Positions 36,271 through 45,896 of a DNA stretch of 64,000 nt are shown here, piece after piece. Positions within the stretch are counted from its first letter, which is position 1; each line of letters starts with the position of its first letter. Source of the DNA: an uncultured Granulosicoccaceae bacterium. GTDB lineage: Bacteria; Pseudomonadota; Gammaproteobacteria; CALCKW01. The stretch lies in NCBI GenBank assembly GCA_937965695.1, contig CALCKW010000025.1, forward strand, positions 1 to 64,000, in the 5' to 3' direction. A program made the translations under genes and the position numbers. Under the pieces are notes generated by a model. The model did no database searches. It was not told the DNA's origin and saw only the letters and a program-made list of their open reading frames with translations.

Positions 36271-36298
36271 CAAAGGGCGGCGTCTCAGCCGCCCTTTG
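36271..36298 (-). terminator. Intra-operon hairpin between frcB and frcC
   Basis: CAAAGGGCGGC (36271-36281) pairs perfectly with GCCGCCCTTTG (36288-36298) around a 6-base loop. In the minus-strand transcript it is followed by only TTT, so it is at most a partial terminator. Such hairpins commonly protect the upstream binding-protein mRNA from decay and reduce downstream transcription. Confidence 0.8.
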
Positions 36299-36325
36299 AA
36301 ACATCATGAAACACTGGGCTTTGTA

Positions 36326-37348
36326 CTAACCCCAGCAGAGCTCGGTTCCCTTGGTGGAATCGATTGATGGGACTCCGTCTGCAGGTTGATCGGTGACCAA
36401 GTTCACACCCGTGTTGAAAAAAGTGAGACCCTCAGATGAGACGGGCTTGGTGCCATCTTTAGCAAAAGCGGCGATCGCTTCAATGCCTTTTGACGCCATC
36501 AACAGTGGGTATTGTTGAGAAGTAGCGCCGATCACACCAGACTTTACGCTAGCGACACCAGGGCAGCCACCGTCAACCGAGACAATCAAAACGTCCTTTT
36601 CTTTTCCTGCTTTTTTAAGCGCTTGATAAGCACCTTCAGCTGCGGGCTCATTGATGGTGTAGACAACATTCATGTCAGGCTCTTTGGCCAATAGATTTTC
36701 AACGGAAGTCACACCACCTTCGGGATTAGCCCCTGAGGATTCATGCCCTATTACCCTTGGGTCCGTTTCTGATCCCATGACACTTAGGTTTGGTACTTCA
36801 ATACCGAACCCGACGAGAAAACCAGTGTCACGCTGAACATCCACAGAAATATTGTCTTTGTTGATGTCAAGCATACCGATTTTGGCATCTTTTGCCGCAT
36901 CGCCCAAGGTGGCCTTCGCCCATTTTCCAATGAGTAAACCCGCCTCAAAATTGTCAGTCGCGAAGGTCATGTCCTGTGCGTCAGCATCGGCGAGCGGTGT
37001 ATCAAGTGCGATAACCAGTATCCCTTCAGCACGTGCTTTTTTTAACGCTGGTACAACTGAATCGTTGGAGGCCGTTATCAAAATTCCCTTCGCACCCATT
37101 GCAATGCAGTTTTCTATGGCCGTAATTTGAGGCCCAGCATCGCCGTCAACTTTACCTGCAAATGCTTGTAGATCGACACCGGCTTCGGCTGCCATAGCCT
37201 CAGCGCCTTCCTTCATTTTTACAAAGAAAGGATTGGTGTTGTTTTTAGTGATCAAACACGCGGCAGTATCGGCCGCAAATACCGCGGGTGTTGAAAATGC
37301 TGTCAATGCAACCGCTGCGACAGCAGATTTTATTAATACCTTTTTCAT
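36326..37348 (-). CDS. frcB: Fructose-type ABC transporter substrate-binding protein
   Basis: 340-residue periplasmic binding protein (peripla_BP_4) with a clean signal peptide ([21 protein letters not shown], then ADT). The mature N-terminus [20 protein letters not shown] and the segments [15 protein letters not shown] and [10 protein letters not shown] match the FrcB fructose-binding group rather than RbsB. ATG 37348 follows GGAGGACTGTT, an excellent ribosome site; the frame open to 37447 is not needed. It is the first gene of frcB-frcC-frcA and delivers the sugar to FrcC. No FrcR or FrcK is adjacent, so regulation is not visible. Fructose specificity is inferred from similarity. Confidence 0.9.
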   Translation of the reverse strand: MKKVLIKSAVAAVALTAFSTPAVFAADTAACLITKNNTNPFFVKMKEGAEAMAAEAGVDLQAFAGKVDGDAGPQITAIENCIAMGAKGILITASNDSVVPALKKARAEGILVIALDTPLADADAQDMTFATDNFEAGLLIGKWAKATLGDAAKDAKIGMLDINKDNISVDVQRDTGFLVGFGIEVPNLSVMGSETDPRVIGHESSGANPEGGVTSVENLLAKEPDMNVVYTINEPAAEGAYQALKKAGKEKDVLIVSVDGGCPGVASVKSGVIGATSQQYPLLMASKGIEAIAAFAKDGTKPVSSEGLTFFNTGVNLVTDQPADGVPSIDSTKGTELCWG

Positions 37349-37631
37349 AACAGTCCTCCAAATTGACGAAATGGAGCCAACATCGATTAACAATTGGTCC
37401 GATTTGCTACTCCACGTGCGATCAGAGCCTACAGCTCTCTTCACCACAACTAGAATCTATGAATATTATTCCAATGTCAATTATCGCCCAAGGCCGCACT
37501 AACAGCTGAATTCGGGTTGTCATTCACATAATCTAGCAATATTTAGCACACAAGATTTGCAACCTTGCACAGACGTATTCGCCCTCTATTCAATCGACTT
37601 TAATTGGCTCACAATATGGAAAAACTCAGCG

Positions 37632-37886
37632 ATGAGCAGCATTATTGGCATCTTTCAAAACCTTAAAGAAAAAATTGTCATTTTTTCAGAAATCACAATA
37701 AACGTACCGCGCCGCTGCTATCGCCACTTTGGTTTGATCAACAAAAAGCGATCAAAAGCGTTGCTGTACAGCGCGATGCTGCTTGAGTATGTAGAGCGCG
37801 GATGGGACCCAAAAGACTTAATTTCACTCACAATGTGTTTAAGCCTGCATCGAAAAAAACTGATGAGCAAAGCCGGCCCATTCTGA
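37632..37886 (+). CDS. Small basic hypothetical protein
   Basis: 84 residues from ATG 37632 (the frame is open from 37557). It is basic, with IINVPRRCYRHFG-like and LLYSAMLLEYVERGWDPKDL stretches suggesting amphipathic helices. No family is recognised and no good ribosome site is seen. It fills the otherwise empty 670-bp interval between frcB and the DUF3750 gene. It may be real, but confidence is low. Confidence 0.3.
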   Translation: MSSIIGIFQNLKEKIVIFSEITINVPRRCYRHFGLINKKRSKALLYSAMLLEYVERGWDPKDLISLTMCLSLHRKKLMSKAGPF

Positions 37887-38023
37887 ACTTTTGGCATTGT
37901 TTCAAATCATATCAAATCAATTGGAAAGCCCTTTAACGAGGTCTTTTACCTTATCCTTTATCTCGTGCCTTTTCGCTACTTAAGATCCATGCCACTGGTT
38001 TTATATAGATAGCATGGAGCCGT

Positions 38024-38836
38024 ATGAAAACTAAGCTTTCTAAAACCCGATTAGCTGGACTAGCTATTCTGATCGTACTGTGTCTTTTTTTTCTGCCCGT
38101 CGGCTGCAAGGTGTTAGCACACTATGCAAGTGGTGACAGTGACCGTGGCTGGGGCAGTATGAGGCGGGATAGCAGCGAGCAGGCGCCCGATCCAGCCACG
38201 ACACAGGAAGCGGTGATTCAAGTCTATGCGGCACGTGCAGCGCGCTGGAGAGGCGCGTTCGGTGTGCATACCTGGATTGCCACAAAACCTCGCTTTGCCA
38301 GTCACTATCAACGGCTCGAAGTTTTCGGCTATGCCTTGCGCTGGAGCGGTAAAACAGTGCGGGTTAGAGTTGGCCAGCCAGACAGTTACTGGTTTGGTAA
38401 CAAACCTTACCTACTGCGCGAAGTTCGTGGCGGTGAGGAGGTCGATCAGCTTATCGAAAAGCTTCATCTGGCTGCCAATAACTACGTCTACAATGACCAA
38501 TACGATGTGTGGCCAGGCCCCAATAGCAACACCTTTATCGCCCACCTCGCCAGAGTGGTGCCAGAGTTGAACCTCGAATTGCCTGCCACCGCCATCGGTA
38601 AGGACTACTTACCCCAAGGCGCTTTAGCGCTAGAACCACCAAGTGGCCACGGATTTCAGCTCTCAGCCAAGGGACTGCTCGGCATTATCATCGCACCTGA
38701 AGAAGGGCTTGAAATCAACCTGCTGGGACTGACCGCTGGTATAGATGTCTCACCACTAGCTCTAAAATTACCTGGTGTTGGGCGCGTTGGGTTTTCAGAT
38801 TTCGAACGAATCATCATTCCCAGCGCTTCCGAGTAA
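38024..38836 (+). CDS. DUF3750 membrane-anchored protein
   Basis: 270 residues with an N-terminal membrane anchor (LAGLAILIVLCLFFLPVGCKV) and a DUF3750 domain. The domain is recognised by IQVYAARAARWRGAFGVHTW, followed by the RVRVGQPDSYWFG and NSNTFIAHLARVVPEL segments; the last resembles the Asn/Cys-x-Thr/His active-site pattern of NlpC/P60-like proteins but lacks an obvious Cys. The ATG has GGAG upstream at good spacing. Function is unknown; the domain faces the periplasm. It stands alone on the plus strand, with the GST gene convergent. Confidence 0.85.
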   Translation: MKTKLSKTRLAGLAILIVLCLFFLPVGCKVLAHYASGDSDRGWGSMRRDSSEQAPDPATTQEAVIQVYAARAARWRGAFGVHTWIATKPRFASHYQRLEVFGYALRWSGKTVRVRVGQPDSYWFGNKPYLLREVRGGEEVDQLIEKLHLAANNYVYNDQYDVWPGPNSNTFIAHLARVVPELNLELPATAIGKDYLPQGALALEPPSGHGFQLSAKGLLGIIIAPEEGLEINLLGLTAGIDVSPLALKLPGVGRVGFSDFERIIIPSASE

Positions 38837-38938
38837 CCCACTGTTGTCGCTGCATCTCGCGTAGTAATGACAATAAACGCCAGATAAAACCAGTGGCAAC
38901 TATCGGTTAACCTTATAAGCCCATGGCTTGTTCAGTTT

Positions 38939-39535
38939 CTAGTGCCTAGAGGCCTCGTGACTCAATTGATAAGCTGGCCTAGCCTTTAGACGCTTCAAAT
39001 AGCCGGCCACCCTTGCACTTGGTAATTTCAATAGTTGGAATTGCACAGCGAAATCAAGAAATCCGCCGAAAACTACATCAGCTGCAGAGAACTGCTTTCC
39101 CAGTATCCAGTCGCTTTCTGGTGTCATCGACTCGACTGTAGCAATGCATCGTTCAAAATCACCCCAACCAGTCGATTCAGTCGAGTATTCAGCGACCTCA
39201 AATTGGCTAACAGTAAACATCGGCTCGAGCGTCGTACCCGGATAAAACAAATAGCGGTAGTAGCGACCGCGCAATTCAGAGCCAATGGGTGGGGCGTACC
39301 CTTTATCTGGGTATCGATCAGCTAAATAAGCGCAGATCGCTGCAGTTTCTGTGACGACGACTTCACCATCGACTAGCACAGGTATTTTGCCCATCGGATT
39401 GATTGCTCTGAACTCGGGTGAATCATTCTCCCCTGCCCGAAAATCAACAACAATTTGTTCGTGCTCGACCTCTAGTTCGGTGAGCATCCAATCTGTAGTG
39501 ACTGCTCTACTCATCGGGTTATAAAAATGCTTCAT
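38939..39535 (-). CDS. Glutathione S-transferase family protein
   Basis: 198-residue cytosolic GST. The N-terminal thioredoxin-like domain has NPMSRAVTTDWMLTELEVEH, with Ser/Arg near the glutathione site, the cis-Pro GKIPVLVDGE and the glutathione-binding ETAAICAYLADRYP. The C-terminal helical domain has FSAADVVFGGFLDF, the conserved capping Asp motif. ATG 39535 with GAGG upstream is preferred to 39595, whose extra 20 residues are unlike the family. Role in detoxification is assumed; no pathway neighbours. Confidence 0.88.
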   Translation of the reverse strand: MKHFYNPMSRAVTTDWMLTELEVEHEQIVVDFRAGENDSPEFRAINPMGKIPVLVDGEVVVTETAAICAYLADRYPDKGYAPPIGSELRGRYYRYLFYPGTTLEPMFTVSQFEVAEYSTESTGWGDFERCIATVESMTPESDWILGKQFSAADVVFGGFLDFAVQFQLLKLPSARVAGYLKRLKARPAYQLSHEASRH

Positions 39536-39654
39536 TCGTTGCTGCCTCTGTGGTGAAGATTCAACTGAATTATCACCGATCACTACTGACAACATATTGT
39601 CAGTAGCGATCAGAGCCAGATCAACTTAAAAACATTTAGGGCTGAGCGTTATCA

Positions 39655-40560
39655 TTAGTTGAGCATGCGTCCAACTCTAGACCATCGGATTCCATCATCT
39701 GATTTTGAGAACCAAACCTGGCGGGCTTTGGCCACGATGTCGGACAATGGCACTAAGCCAAATACTCTTGAATCGTTACTCTTTGATCTGTTGTCACCCA
39801 ATACAAAAGCATGCCCGGGCTCCACTGTTATCTCAAACGTTTCATCAGGAACATCATCTGACCATTGTACTTGCCACGACTTGCCGCCCAGTGATTCAGT
39901 CTCAGGCTCCGCGTCGGTGTTTAGTCGCTCACCGTTGATAGTCAGTGTGGTGCCTTGTAAAGTTACTTTATCGCCAGGCAACGCCATAACTCGTTTTATA
40001 TAATAATGGTTGCGGTTATCTGGGTAGACAAAGATCGCGACATCTCCGCGCCTAACTTCCGGTCCCCAGCAATTTGGGCAGTTGTAGCTTTTTTGCGCAA
40101 ATAGAAAATCGCCTTTCAATACTGAGGGCTCCATACTTCCACTCGGTACATAAAGCGGTTCTACCTGATTTTTCCGCACCCACAGCATCGTCGAAGGCAA
40201 AATGACAGTGGCACAAACCAGAAAAACCAGTGTGTACACACCACTTGTCTGCCAGGCACTAATTTTAAAATCGCGCAATCGATTCGCCACTCGCCAACCA
40301 TCCACAATTGCAAACACCCAAATTCCAATAGATAACAGTGTCGCCAATATGACAAGAGGCAGCGTGAGAACAGCGGGTAATACCAGCGCGATAATCACGA
40401 CTAGAGGAACTGACACAATGGCAAACAACAGAAACAGCCATATCGCTTTATTGAATTCTCCGTTGTACAGTTGCCCTAGTCCCGGCAAGGCCGTGGACAT
40501 CAAGGCTGCAAAAAGAGGTTTCCGTGGACTGTTCTGTTCCATACTCTGATTGTTTTTCAT
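39655..40560 (-). CDS. lepB: Signal peptidase I with extra N-terminal membrane domain
   Basis: 301-residue S26 signal peptidase. The catalytic Ser is in VPSGSMEPSVLKGD, the Lys in YYIKRVMALPGD, and the C-terminal box is GDNRSKSNDSRVFG. Before the usual single anchor (about residues 105-125) there is an additional hydrophobic domain with LPGLGQLYNGEFNKAIWLF, like TM2/DUF5683 proteins, and two more membrane helices. A CPNC pair in the catalytic domain (KSYNCPNCWG) is also unusual. It lies 15 bp after the anti-sigma-like gene and is last in an ECF sigma operon, so it is likely a regulated, secondary signal peptidase rather than the housekeeping one. Confidence 0.9.
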   Translation of the reverse strand: MKNNQSMEQNSPRKPLFAALMSTALPGLGQLYNGEFNKAIWLFLLFAIVSVPLVVIIALVLPAVLTLPLVILATLLSIGIWVFAIVDGWRVANRLRDFKISAWQTSGVYTLVFLVCATVILPSTMLWVRKNQVEPLYVPSGSMEPSVLKGDFLFAQKSYNCPNCWGPEVRRGDVAIFVYPDNRNHYYIKRVMALPGDKVTLQGTTLTINGERLNTDAEPETESLGGKSWQVQWSDDVPDETFEITVEPGHAFVLGDNRSKSNDSRVFGLVPLSDIVAKARQVWFSKSDDGIRWSRVGRMLN

Positions 40561-40575
40561 GCGTACTCTCCTCAG

Positions 40576-40845
40576 TTATCCAGCAGTCGCCGGAATCCAA
40601 ATGCCGAAAATAAAGGCAATGACTTGGAATCCGCCCAGAGCAGCGCTCGTCGCCAATGCTGCTGCCGGCCATAGTGAGTTTTTAAGATAATCGCCTATCA
40701 AACTACGTGTTGTTAAACGTCTTGAAGATTCAATGTCGGCATGTTCCGATATACGATGCATAACTTTTTTAGTAAAATCATCGGGCGATTTAACCAATCC
40801 ATCTGCCAGCATCACGTCCAGTGAGTCGGTATATTTATCAGTCAT
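40576..40845 (-). CDS. Small membrane protein, candidate anti-sigma factor
   Basis: 89 residues overlapping the sigma gene by 8 bases. The N-terminal half (about 1-50) is charged and soluble (SPDDFTKKVMHRISEH); the C-terminal half has one to two hydrophobic stretches (LWPAAALATSAALGGFQVIA and FIFGIWIPA). This layout, a cytoplasmic sigma-binding segment followed by a membrane helix, and the translationally coupled position are typical of anti-sigma factors. The zinc HxxxCxxC motif of ZAS domains is absent. Function is inferred from context. Confidence 0.6.
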   Translation of the reverse strand: MTDKYTDSLDVMLADGLVKSPDDFTKKVMHRISEHADIESSRRLTTRSLIGDYLKNSLWPAAALATSAALGGFQVIAFIFGIWIPATAG

Positions 40846-41425
40846 TCATTTCATCCCTATCATCTAAAATTAATTTAAGTTTGTTGCGCGCGCGGGACAA
40901 TCGAGTTTTGAAAGTTGCTGTCTTGCACTGCAAGATACTGGCGGCGTCAGCGCTGCTGAGATCGTCGATATAAAAAAGCGCAATCGCACAACGGTCATCC
41001 AGAGGCAATTGCCGAAGCGCCTTTGCCAAAGCCAGTCGCGTCTGTTCATTTTGAAGTTGGCGTTCAGGCTGATGTTGAGTTTCGGCGGCTATATCGACTG
41101 TGTCTAAGGGAACTTCTACAGCTCGCTTCGACGAGAATTTACTGATGGCAGCATTACGTGCAATAGTAAAAAGCCAAGTGGATGGCTGCGCTTTTTGAGG
41201 ATTGTAAGACCGACGATAACGCCATGCCTTTAGAAAAACTTCTTGAGCAATGTCTTCGCTATCGGCTTGAGAAAAGCCCATTCGGCCCAAAAACCCAAAG
41301 ACTGCGTGTTGATAGTGCTCTACAAAAGCTCCAAAACGTTGGGCGCTAGAGTCCTGCGAATCTTCACCCGTGATATCAGTGGAGAGTGCGGCGACAGCGT
41401 CAGCAGAGGTAAATTTCGATTCCAT
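40838..41425 (-). CDS. ECF-family RNA polymerase sigma factor
   Basis: 195-residue extracytoplasmic-function sigma factor. Region 2 (about 30-100) contains FLGRMGFSQADSEDIAQEVF and WRYRRSYNPQKAQPSTWLF, and TIARNAAISKF for -10 recognition. Region 4 (about 130-190) contains LRQLPLDDRCAIALFYIDDL, SSADAASILQCK and TFKTRLSRARNKL, the -35-binding HTH. Region 3 is absent, as usual for ECF. It is co-transcribed with the anti-sigma-like protein (8-base overlap) and lepB. It probably senses an envelope signal through its partner; targets are unknown. Confidence 0.92.
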   Translation of the reverse strand: MESKFTSADAVAALSTDITGEDSQDSSAQRFGAFVEHYQHAVFGFLGRMGFSQADSEDIAQEVFLKAWRYRRSYNPQKAQPSTWLFTIARNAAISKFSSKRAVEVPLDTVDIAAETQHQPERQLQNEQTRLALAKALRQLPLDDRCAIALFYIDDLSSADAASILQCKTATFKTRLSRARNKLKLILDDRDEMND

Positions 41426-41895
41426 ACTGACTTATACCGCGCAATCTATAAAAGGTTACAGCGATACTCTCTTATATTTCAAAAAGTCTTAGAATACGGG
41501 AAGTCGACCCGCTAAAATACAGCCGAGTCTATTTTGAAACACTGTCAACAGGGTCTACGATTGAATTAGCAGGTGTTCCCTGCCCTATCACTAGCCACAA
41601 GGACCGGTGCGAGAAGATCTACTCCGACGATAGTCGTGAGGCATCTCTTAGATGCTATTGTCCAGACTTTCGCATTATTTCTAAAGGGCTGTAAATACTT
41701 AGCACCTCTGTGCGATGCATCAGTTCTGGAATCTCAACCAAGTCGATTTATTGAGTTTAGTGCGATCAAACTTCCTTACATTTTGACAATAGAAAAGGAT
41801 TAGAAAAGTCTGCCGTTACAAATTCCATCTCCACAGAATTTATAAGGAGAACGGGAAGCACAATGGCCTGATGGTCCCAATGCTCACACTTGTCA
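41426..41895. other. Intergenic region upstream of the sigma operon
   Basis: 470 bp separating the divergent sigma operon and the small membrane-protein gene. It should contain both promoters, but I could not identify convincing -35/-10 pairs. No hairpin terminator or coding remnant seen. Confidence 0.4.
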
Positions 41896-42342
41896 ATGGA
41901 AAAAAAGTCGAACACAATGATCTTCATCAACACTGTGTGGACAGCAGGCATTTTTATAGTTTCAATCGGCATTGCCCTATTCCAAGGCGGTATCTTAGTG
42001 GCGCCGGTAGTCGCTGTTGTGGCGACTGCTTTCTTTATTTACATGTTAAAAAAGGGCGAAGTCATTATTAAGGAAATCCCTGGATATGCAGGGGCAACTT
42101 TCTGCATGATTATGGGGCACTTTGGAACCCTTTCACTATTCTACATTTACTCCTTGATGGAAGTCGGCGGAGCATCGGGTCTATTTTTCATTCCTAGTGT
42201 TCTCTGGATGGGTATTTGGTACCTGCTAGCAATAGCTACCATTGTATTGAGCTCAATTTTTCAAAAAGAGACAACAAAGGTCGTGGCAGCCACGACAATA
42301 GATCAACCCGCTACACCTCGCTTAATAAAAGAAGAAATCTGA
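41896..42342 (+). CDS. Four-helix membrane protein of unknown function
   Basis: 148 residues with four hydrophobic segments (about residues 9-28, 32-50, 65-88 and 96-118), then a polar tail of about 25 residues. No motif or family is recognised. ATG 41896 (MEKKSNTM) is chosen; ATG 41920 is an alternative that still keeps all helices. No strong ribosome site is visible for either. It is read away from the sigma operon and ends 190 bp before the convergent cyclase gene. Confidence 0.6.
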   Translation: MEKKSNTMIFINTVWTAGIFIVSIGIALFQGGILVAPVVAVVATAFFIYMLKKGEVIIKEIPGYAGATFCMIMGHFGTLSLFYIYSLMEVGGASGLFFIPSVLWMGIWYLLAIATIVLSSIFQKETTKVVAATTIDQPATPRLIKEEI

Positions 42343-42533
42343 TCCTGAAGTCAAAGTTAACGAATAACCACCGTCTCTTGCCCATTCTTTCGACGAATAT
42401 TTTTCATATAATCGCAATGAATCAACTCTCTCGCATCGCTCATTAGCATTGCAAGTAAGGATCATCCCTGAGCCAAATATCAGGATCGATTGCACTGTTC
42501 TTTAGTCAACGGACAGTGCTTGAAGCGCGTTAT

Positions 42534-45500
42534 TTAAGCGACTGGAAAACATATTTCCTTCGCGTGCTTAACTGCAGCTAAATCGAGGTGCTCGAGTTCA
42601 TTGACCAATTTACACAATGCCATTTTTGCGGATGAGTCATCCGTGCAATACTCAGATAAACTGGTGAGCGTTCGTAGTTGCCACCATCGTGCTTCCTGCC
42701 GTTCAGCCGTTGCCAATGCCTGACGATAGGCTTTTTCCGCCTGATCTCGTTGATCAGTCGATCTGTAAGCGTCACCCTCCAAACGAAGAATTTCCGATTC
42801 GTAGTAACGCTCGCCGGTAAGCTCAATGTGTTTTTTCGCGACCGCAATTCGATCAAGCGCCACGGACACTTGATTGGTTTGCAAGAGCAAACTTGTTTCT
42901 GCAGCCATAATGTTCGACAGAGCCACCTTAACGCCCATCGCCTCTAGGTTTGCCCGCACATCGCTTATTTCACGGATGGAAAATTCGGGATCATTGGTGT
43001 TTGCCATCGCACAACAAAACCGCGCCCAGAGTTTCCAGAAAGACATCTGATAGTCAGTGGTCACTGTGAGCAATTCTTGTGATTCCACTTCAAACGGCAG
43101 GTCGATCCGCTGTTTTATCAGGCACATGTGACACAAAGTGCCGGCCATCGCTACAGGCTGTTGGAGCTTAGAAGCCCGACCATAGGCACGTTCGCCAACC
43201 AGCATGGCTTCGTCGGGTTTGCCGGTTATATCTAGGGCTAGCTGCAGGAACTGTTCAATCGCACATCGCTCGTCAACTTGTCGGGAGAGCTCGGTGCGAT
43301 CATTCAGTTCATCAACCAATTCCAGCGCAATTGTCAGGTGCTCCTGTGATTCTTTGGGGTAACCTTGATAGAACAGCAATTGACCCATCGCCAGATGCCC
43401 GTCTACGAGATGGCGTGGCTCATTGGATTCAGCAATGACTTGCTCTGATAGCTCTCGCGCTTTAGATAGATTGCCGCGCACATACAAAGACACCGATAGG
43501 CCACGTGCTGCAGCGACGTATCTATCCTTATCTTTTAATTGTTTTGCAAGCTCCATTGCGTTCTCAAACGCCACCGCCGATTCAGGGTCTGCGTATCCAT
43601 TCAGGCTGCGTAGAGCCAGTGCTCTGACAACGTTTAGTTTGAGCGTTAGCTCATCGCATTGTGGAGTCTTTTCTAAGTGTTTGGCAGCGGACAACCCGAC
43701 GTTGGTTTTTTCCACGGCCTCGAGCAAGTTGAATTGAGCTAAACTCAAATCTGCTGCTTTAGCCCAATAGAAAACTTCTTTTTCCGTAAACCCACAGCTT
43801 GAATAGTGTTGTGCAAGTATTTCCGGTTCATTTTCAACAATGCTGGGAAAATGACTTTCAATGGTGATGGCAACCCGCGAATGCCAGTGTAAACGTTTGC
43901 GCTTGAGCATACTCTCGTAGGCGGTATCGCGGATCAACGAGTGTTTAAAACGGTACTGAGCGTCTGGTGGTTGACCGACTCTGGAGAGCAAGCCTGCCTG
44001 AACCAGTTGATCAAGTGCTGCTGTTATTTCCTGCTCTGGCCGATCAAACGTCGCTGCCAGCAACTGGTACTCAAACTCTCTTCCGAGTACCGAACTTACC
44101 TGTGCATATTCCTTGACAAAGGACAGACGATCAAGCCGCTCCATGAGCGAATCGTGCAGAGAGCTAGGGATCGCCAGCTTCGCGATAGAAATGTTTAATG
44201 CATCGGTATTGCTTGTATTATTCAGTTGTCCTGCTTCAACGGCGGTCTTAGTAATTTCTTCGATAAACAACGGAACACCATCCGCTTTACCTGCTATCTC
44301 GGTAATGATGTCGTCATCCAACGAGAGCTGATCCGTCATGGCGAGAATCATCTGCTTAACGTTTTCACGACCCAGTCGATTTAATACAAGCCTAGAAGTG
44401 ATAGGACTGTTGAAAGACTCGGTATTACCCTCGGGTCTTTCGGTTGCTATAAGCAGTACGCTCTTGTTTTCAATGGATTCGATAAGTAGTTCAAAAAAGA
44501 CCCGGGAGGTGGGGTCTATCCAGTGTGTGTCCTCAATGAGCACCAACAACGGGTTTTGTTCTGACAATCGCAGCAAGATCCCGAGAATAGCGTCAAGTAA
44601 ACGAACTCTGCGTTGCTGAGCAGGCATTTCGTATTCATCGGGATGGTGTTTCTGCCCAAGCCCCATCATCTGAGAAATCACACCGATGTTAGATTCCACC
44701 GTTTCACCGCTGCTGATGAGTGTCTTGCGAAGCTTTTGATAGCTATTCTCAGGGGTGTCCGCAACTAGGATACCGGCACGATGCGTCAAATATTGAACAA
44801 TAGGATAGAGCGCAGTTTGTACGTAATATGGCGAACATTGAAAGTAAATAATATGGTGGTTTTTATCCGGTAGATTATCCATGGCGGCGCGAGCTATTCG
44901 CGACTTTCCAAGCCCCGCCTCTGCAGCGATGACCACGACCTGCCCGTCGCCCCTGCAGCTTTGTGTGTACCGTTCCAAAACCAAAGCTAGTTCATGATCA
45001 CGGCCTATCATTGGCAACAGGTCGGTTAGGTGCTCACTGTTGAAACGGCTATCAAGGTGCTTTTCCCCCACCACCCGATACAACTGTATCGGTTTGTCAA
45101 AACCCTTGAGTTGTTTAAAACCCATATCGTTGTATTTGAACATGCCCCCGGCAAGGTTCATGGTTTTAGCGCTGATAAATATGGTATTTGGTTCTGCTTC
45201 CGCTTGAAGTCTGGCAGCCAGATTGGGCGTGCCTCCCATGACAACGCTCTCTTGAGAGGAATCGGCGCCCAGTGATTCGCCACCGACCACGACACCCGTT
45301 GCAACACCGATTCTAATGGACAGCTTTACGTCGTTTAATGGGCGCAGTGAACCGACATTATCGATCATTTCCAGCGCGACTCGTAATGCCCTTTCCGGAT
45401 CGTTTTCCCGAGATGTCGGATATCCAAAATAGATAAGGAGCCCGTCGCCCATATATTGGGCAATGTGGGCATTGTATTTTACCGCGGTACTCGTGCAACA

Positions 45501-45896
45501 CTCGCGAAAGTTCATCACGATGACACTGAGATCTTCTGGGTCGAGCTGTTCTGATAACGCCGTTGAACCCACCATGTCGCAGAACATGACCGTCACTTGG
45601 CGTCTCTCAGCATCGGGCAGTGGCGCACTCACGGATACGCCAGTAGACGACACCAGCGCGGTGGGTTGCGGAGCAGCATCTGTGTCCTTGCTCGCGTTCG
45701 CTTCGGCAATAGCTTTTAGTATTTTTTTTGCAGGTCCCATAGGAATCTGCAGACTGGTGAGGTCGTTGATGTTGAGCTCTGGCAGTACTTCACCATCGAT
45801 TTCGTTTTCCACGAAAAGCGCCGCGAATCGCTCGTATCCCATTTGGCATAGCCAATCGGATACGTCCTCAATAGTAACAATCGGTTTGCCAGTCAT
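42534..45896 (-). CDS. SAM-domain / class III nucleotide cyclase / AAA ATPase / helical-repeat protein
   Basis: 1120-residue signalling protein. Residues about 8-66 are a SAM domain (VSDWLCQMGYERFAALF). Residues about 98-275 are a class III adenylyl/guanylyl cyclase domain with VMFCDMVGSTALS and QYMGDGLLIYFG supplying the two metal Asp. Residues about 295-620 form an AAA-type ATPase with Walker A AEAGLGKS (326-333) and Walker B LLVLIEDTH (about 450). The rest is helical, TPR-like, to the C-terminus. Such proteins couple cyclase output to a sensor or assembly event. No receptor gene is adjacent, and the ligand cannot be inferred. ATG 45896 begins just before the SAM domain. Complete, single gene. 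Confidence 0.88.
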   Translation of the reverse strand: MTGKPIVTIEDVSDWLCQMGYERFAALFVENEIDGEVLPELNINDLTSLQIPMGPAKKILKAIAEANASKDTDAAPQPTALVSSTGVSVSAPLPDAERRQVTVMFCDMVGSTALSEQLDPEDLSVIVMNFRECCTSTAVKYNAHIAQYMGDGLLIYFGYPTSRENDPERALRVALEMIDNVGSLRPLNDVKLSIRIGVATGVVVGGESLGADSSQESVVMGGTPNLAARLQAEAEPNTIFISAKTMNLAGGMFKYNDMGFKQLKGFDKPIQLYRVVGEKHLDSRFNSEHLTDLLPMIGRDHELALVLERYTQSCRGDGQVVVIAAEAGLGKSRIARAAMDNLPDKNHHIIYFQCSPYYVQTALYPIVQYLTHRAGILVADTPENSYQKLRKTLISSGETVESNIGVISQMMGLGQKHHPDEYEMPAQQRRVRLLDAILGILLRLSEQNPLLVLIEDTHWIDPTSRVFFELLIESIENKSVLLIATERPEGNTESFNSPITSRLVLNRLGRENVKQMILAMTDQLSLDDDIITEIAGKADGVPLFIEEITKTAVEAGQLNNTSNTDALNISIAKLAIPSSLHDSLMERLDRLSFVKEYAQVSSVLGREFEYQLLAATFDRPEQEITAALDQLVQAGLLSRVGQPPDAQYRFKHSLIRDTAYESMLKRKRLHWHSRVAITIESHFPSIVENEPEILAQHYSSCGFTEKEVFYWAKAADLSLAQFNLLEAVEKTNVGLSAAKHLEKTPQCDELTLKLNVVRALALRSLNGYADPESAVAFENAMELAKQLKDKDRYVAAARGLSVSLYVRGNLSKARELSEQVIAESNEPRHLVDGHLAMGQLLFYQGYPKESQEHLTIALELVDELNDRTELSRQVDERCAIEQFLQLALDITGKPDEAMLVGERAYGRASKLQQPVAMAGTLCHMCLIKQRIDLPFEVESQELLTVTTDYQMSFWKLWARFCCAMANTNDPEFSIREISDVRANLEAMGVKVALSNIMAAETSLLLQTNQVSVALDRIAVAKKHIELTGERYYESEILRLEGDAYRSTDQRDQAEKAYRQALATAERQEARWWQLRTLTSLSEYCTDDSSAKMALCKLVNELEHLDLAAVKHAKEICFPVA

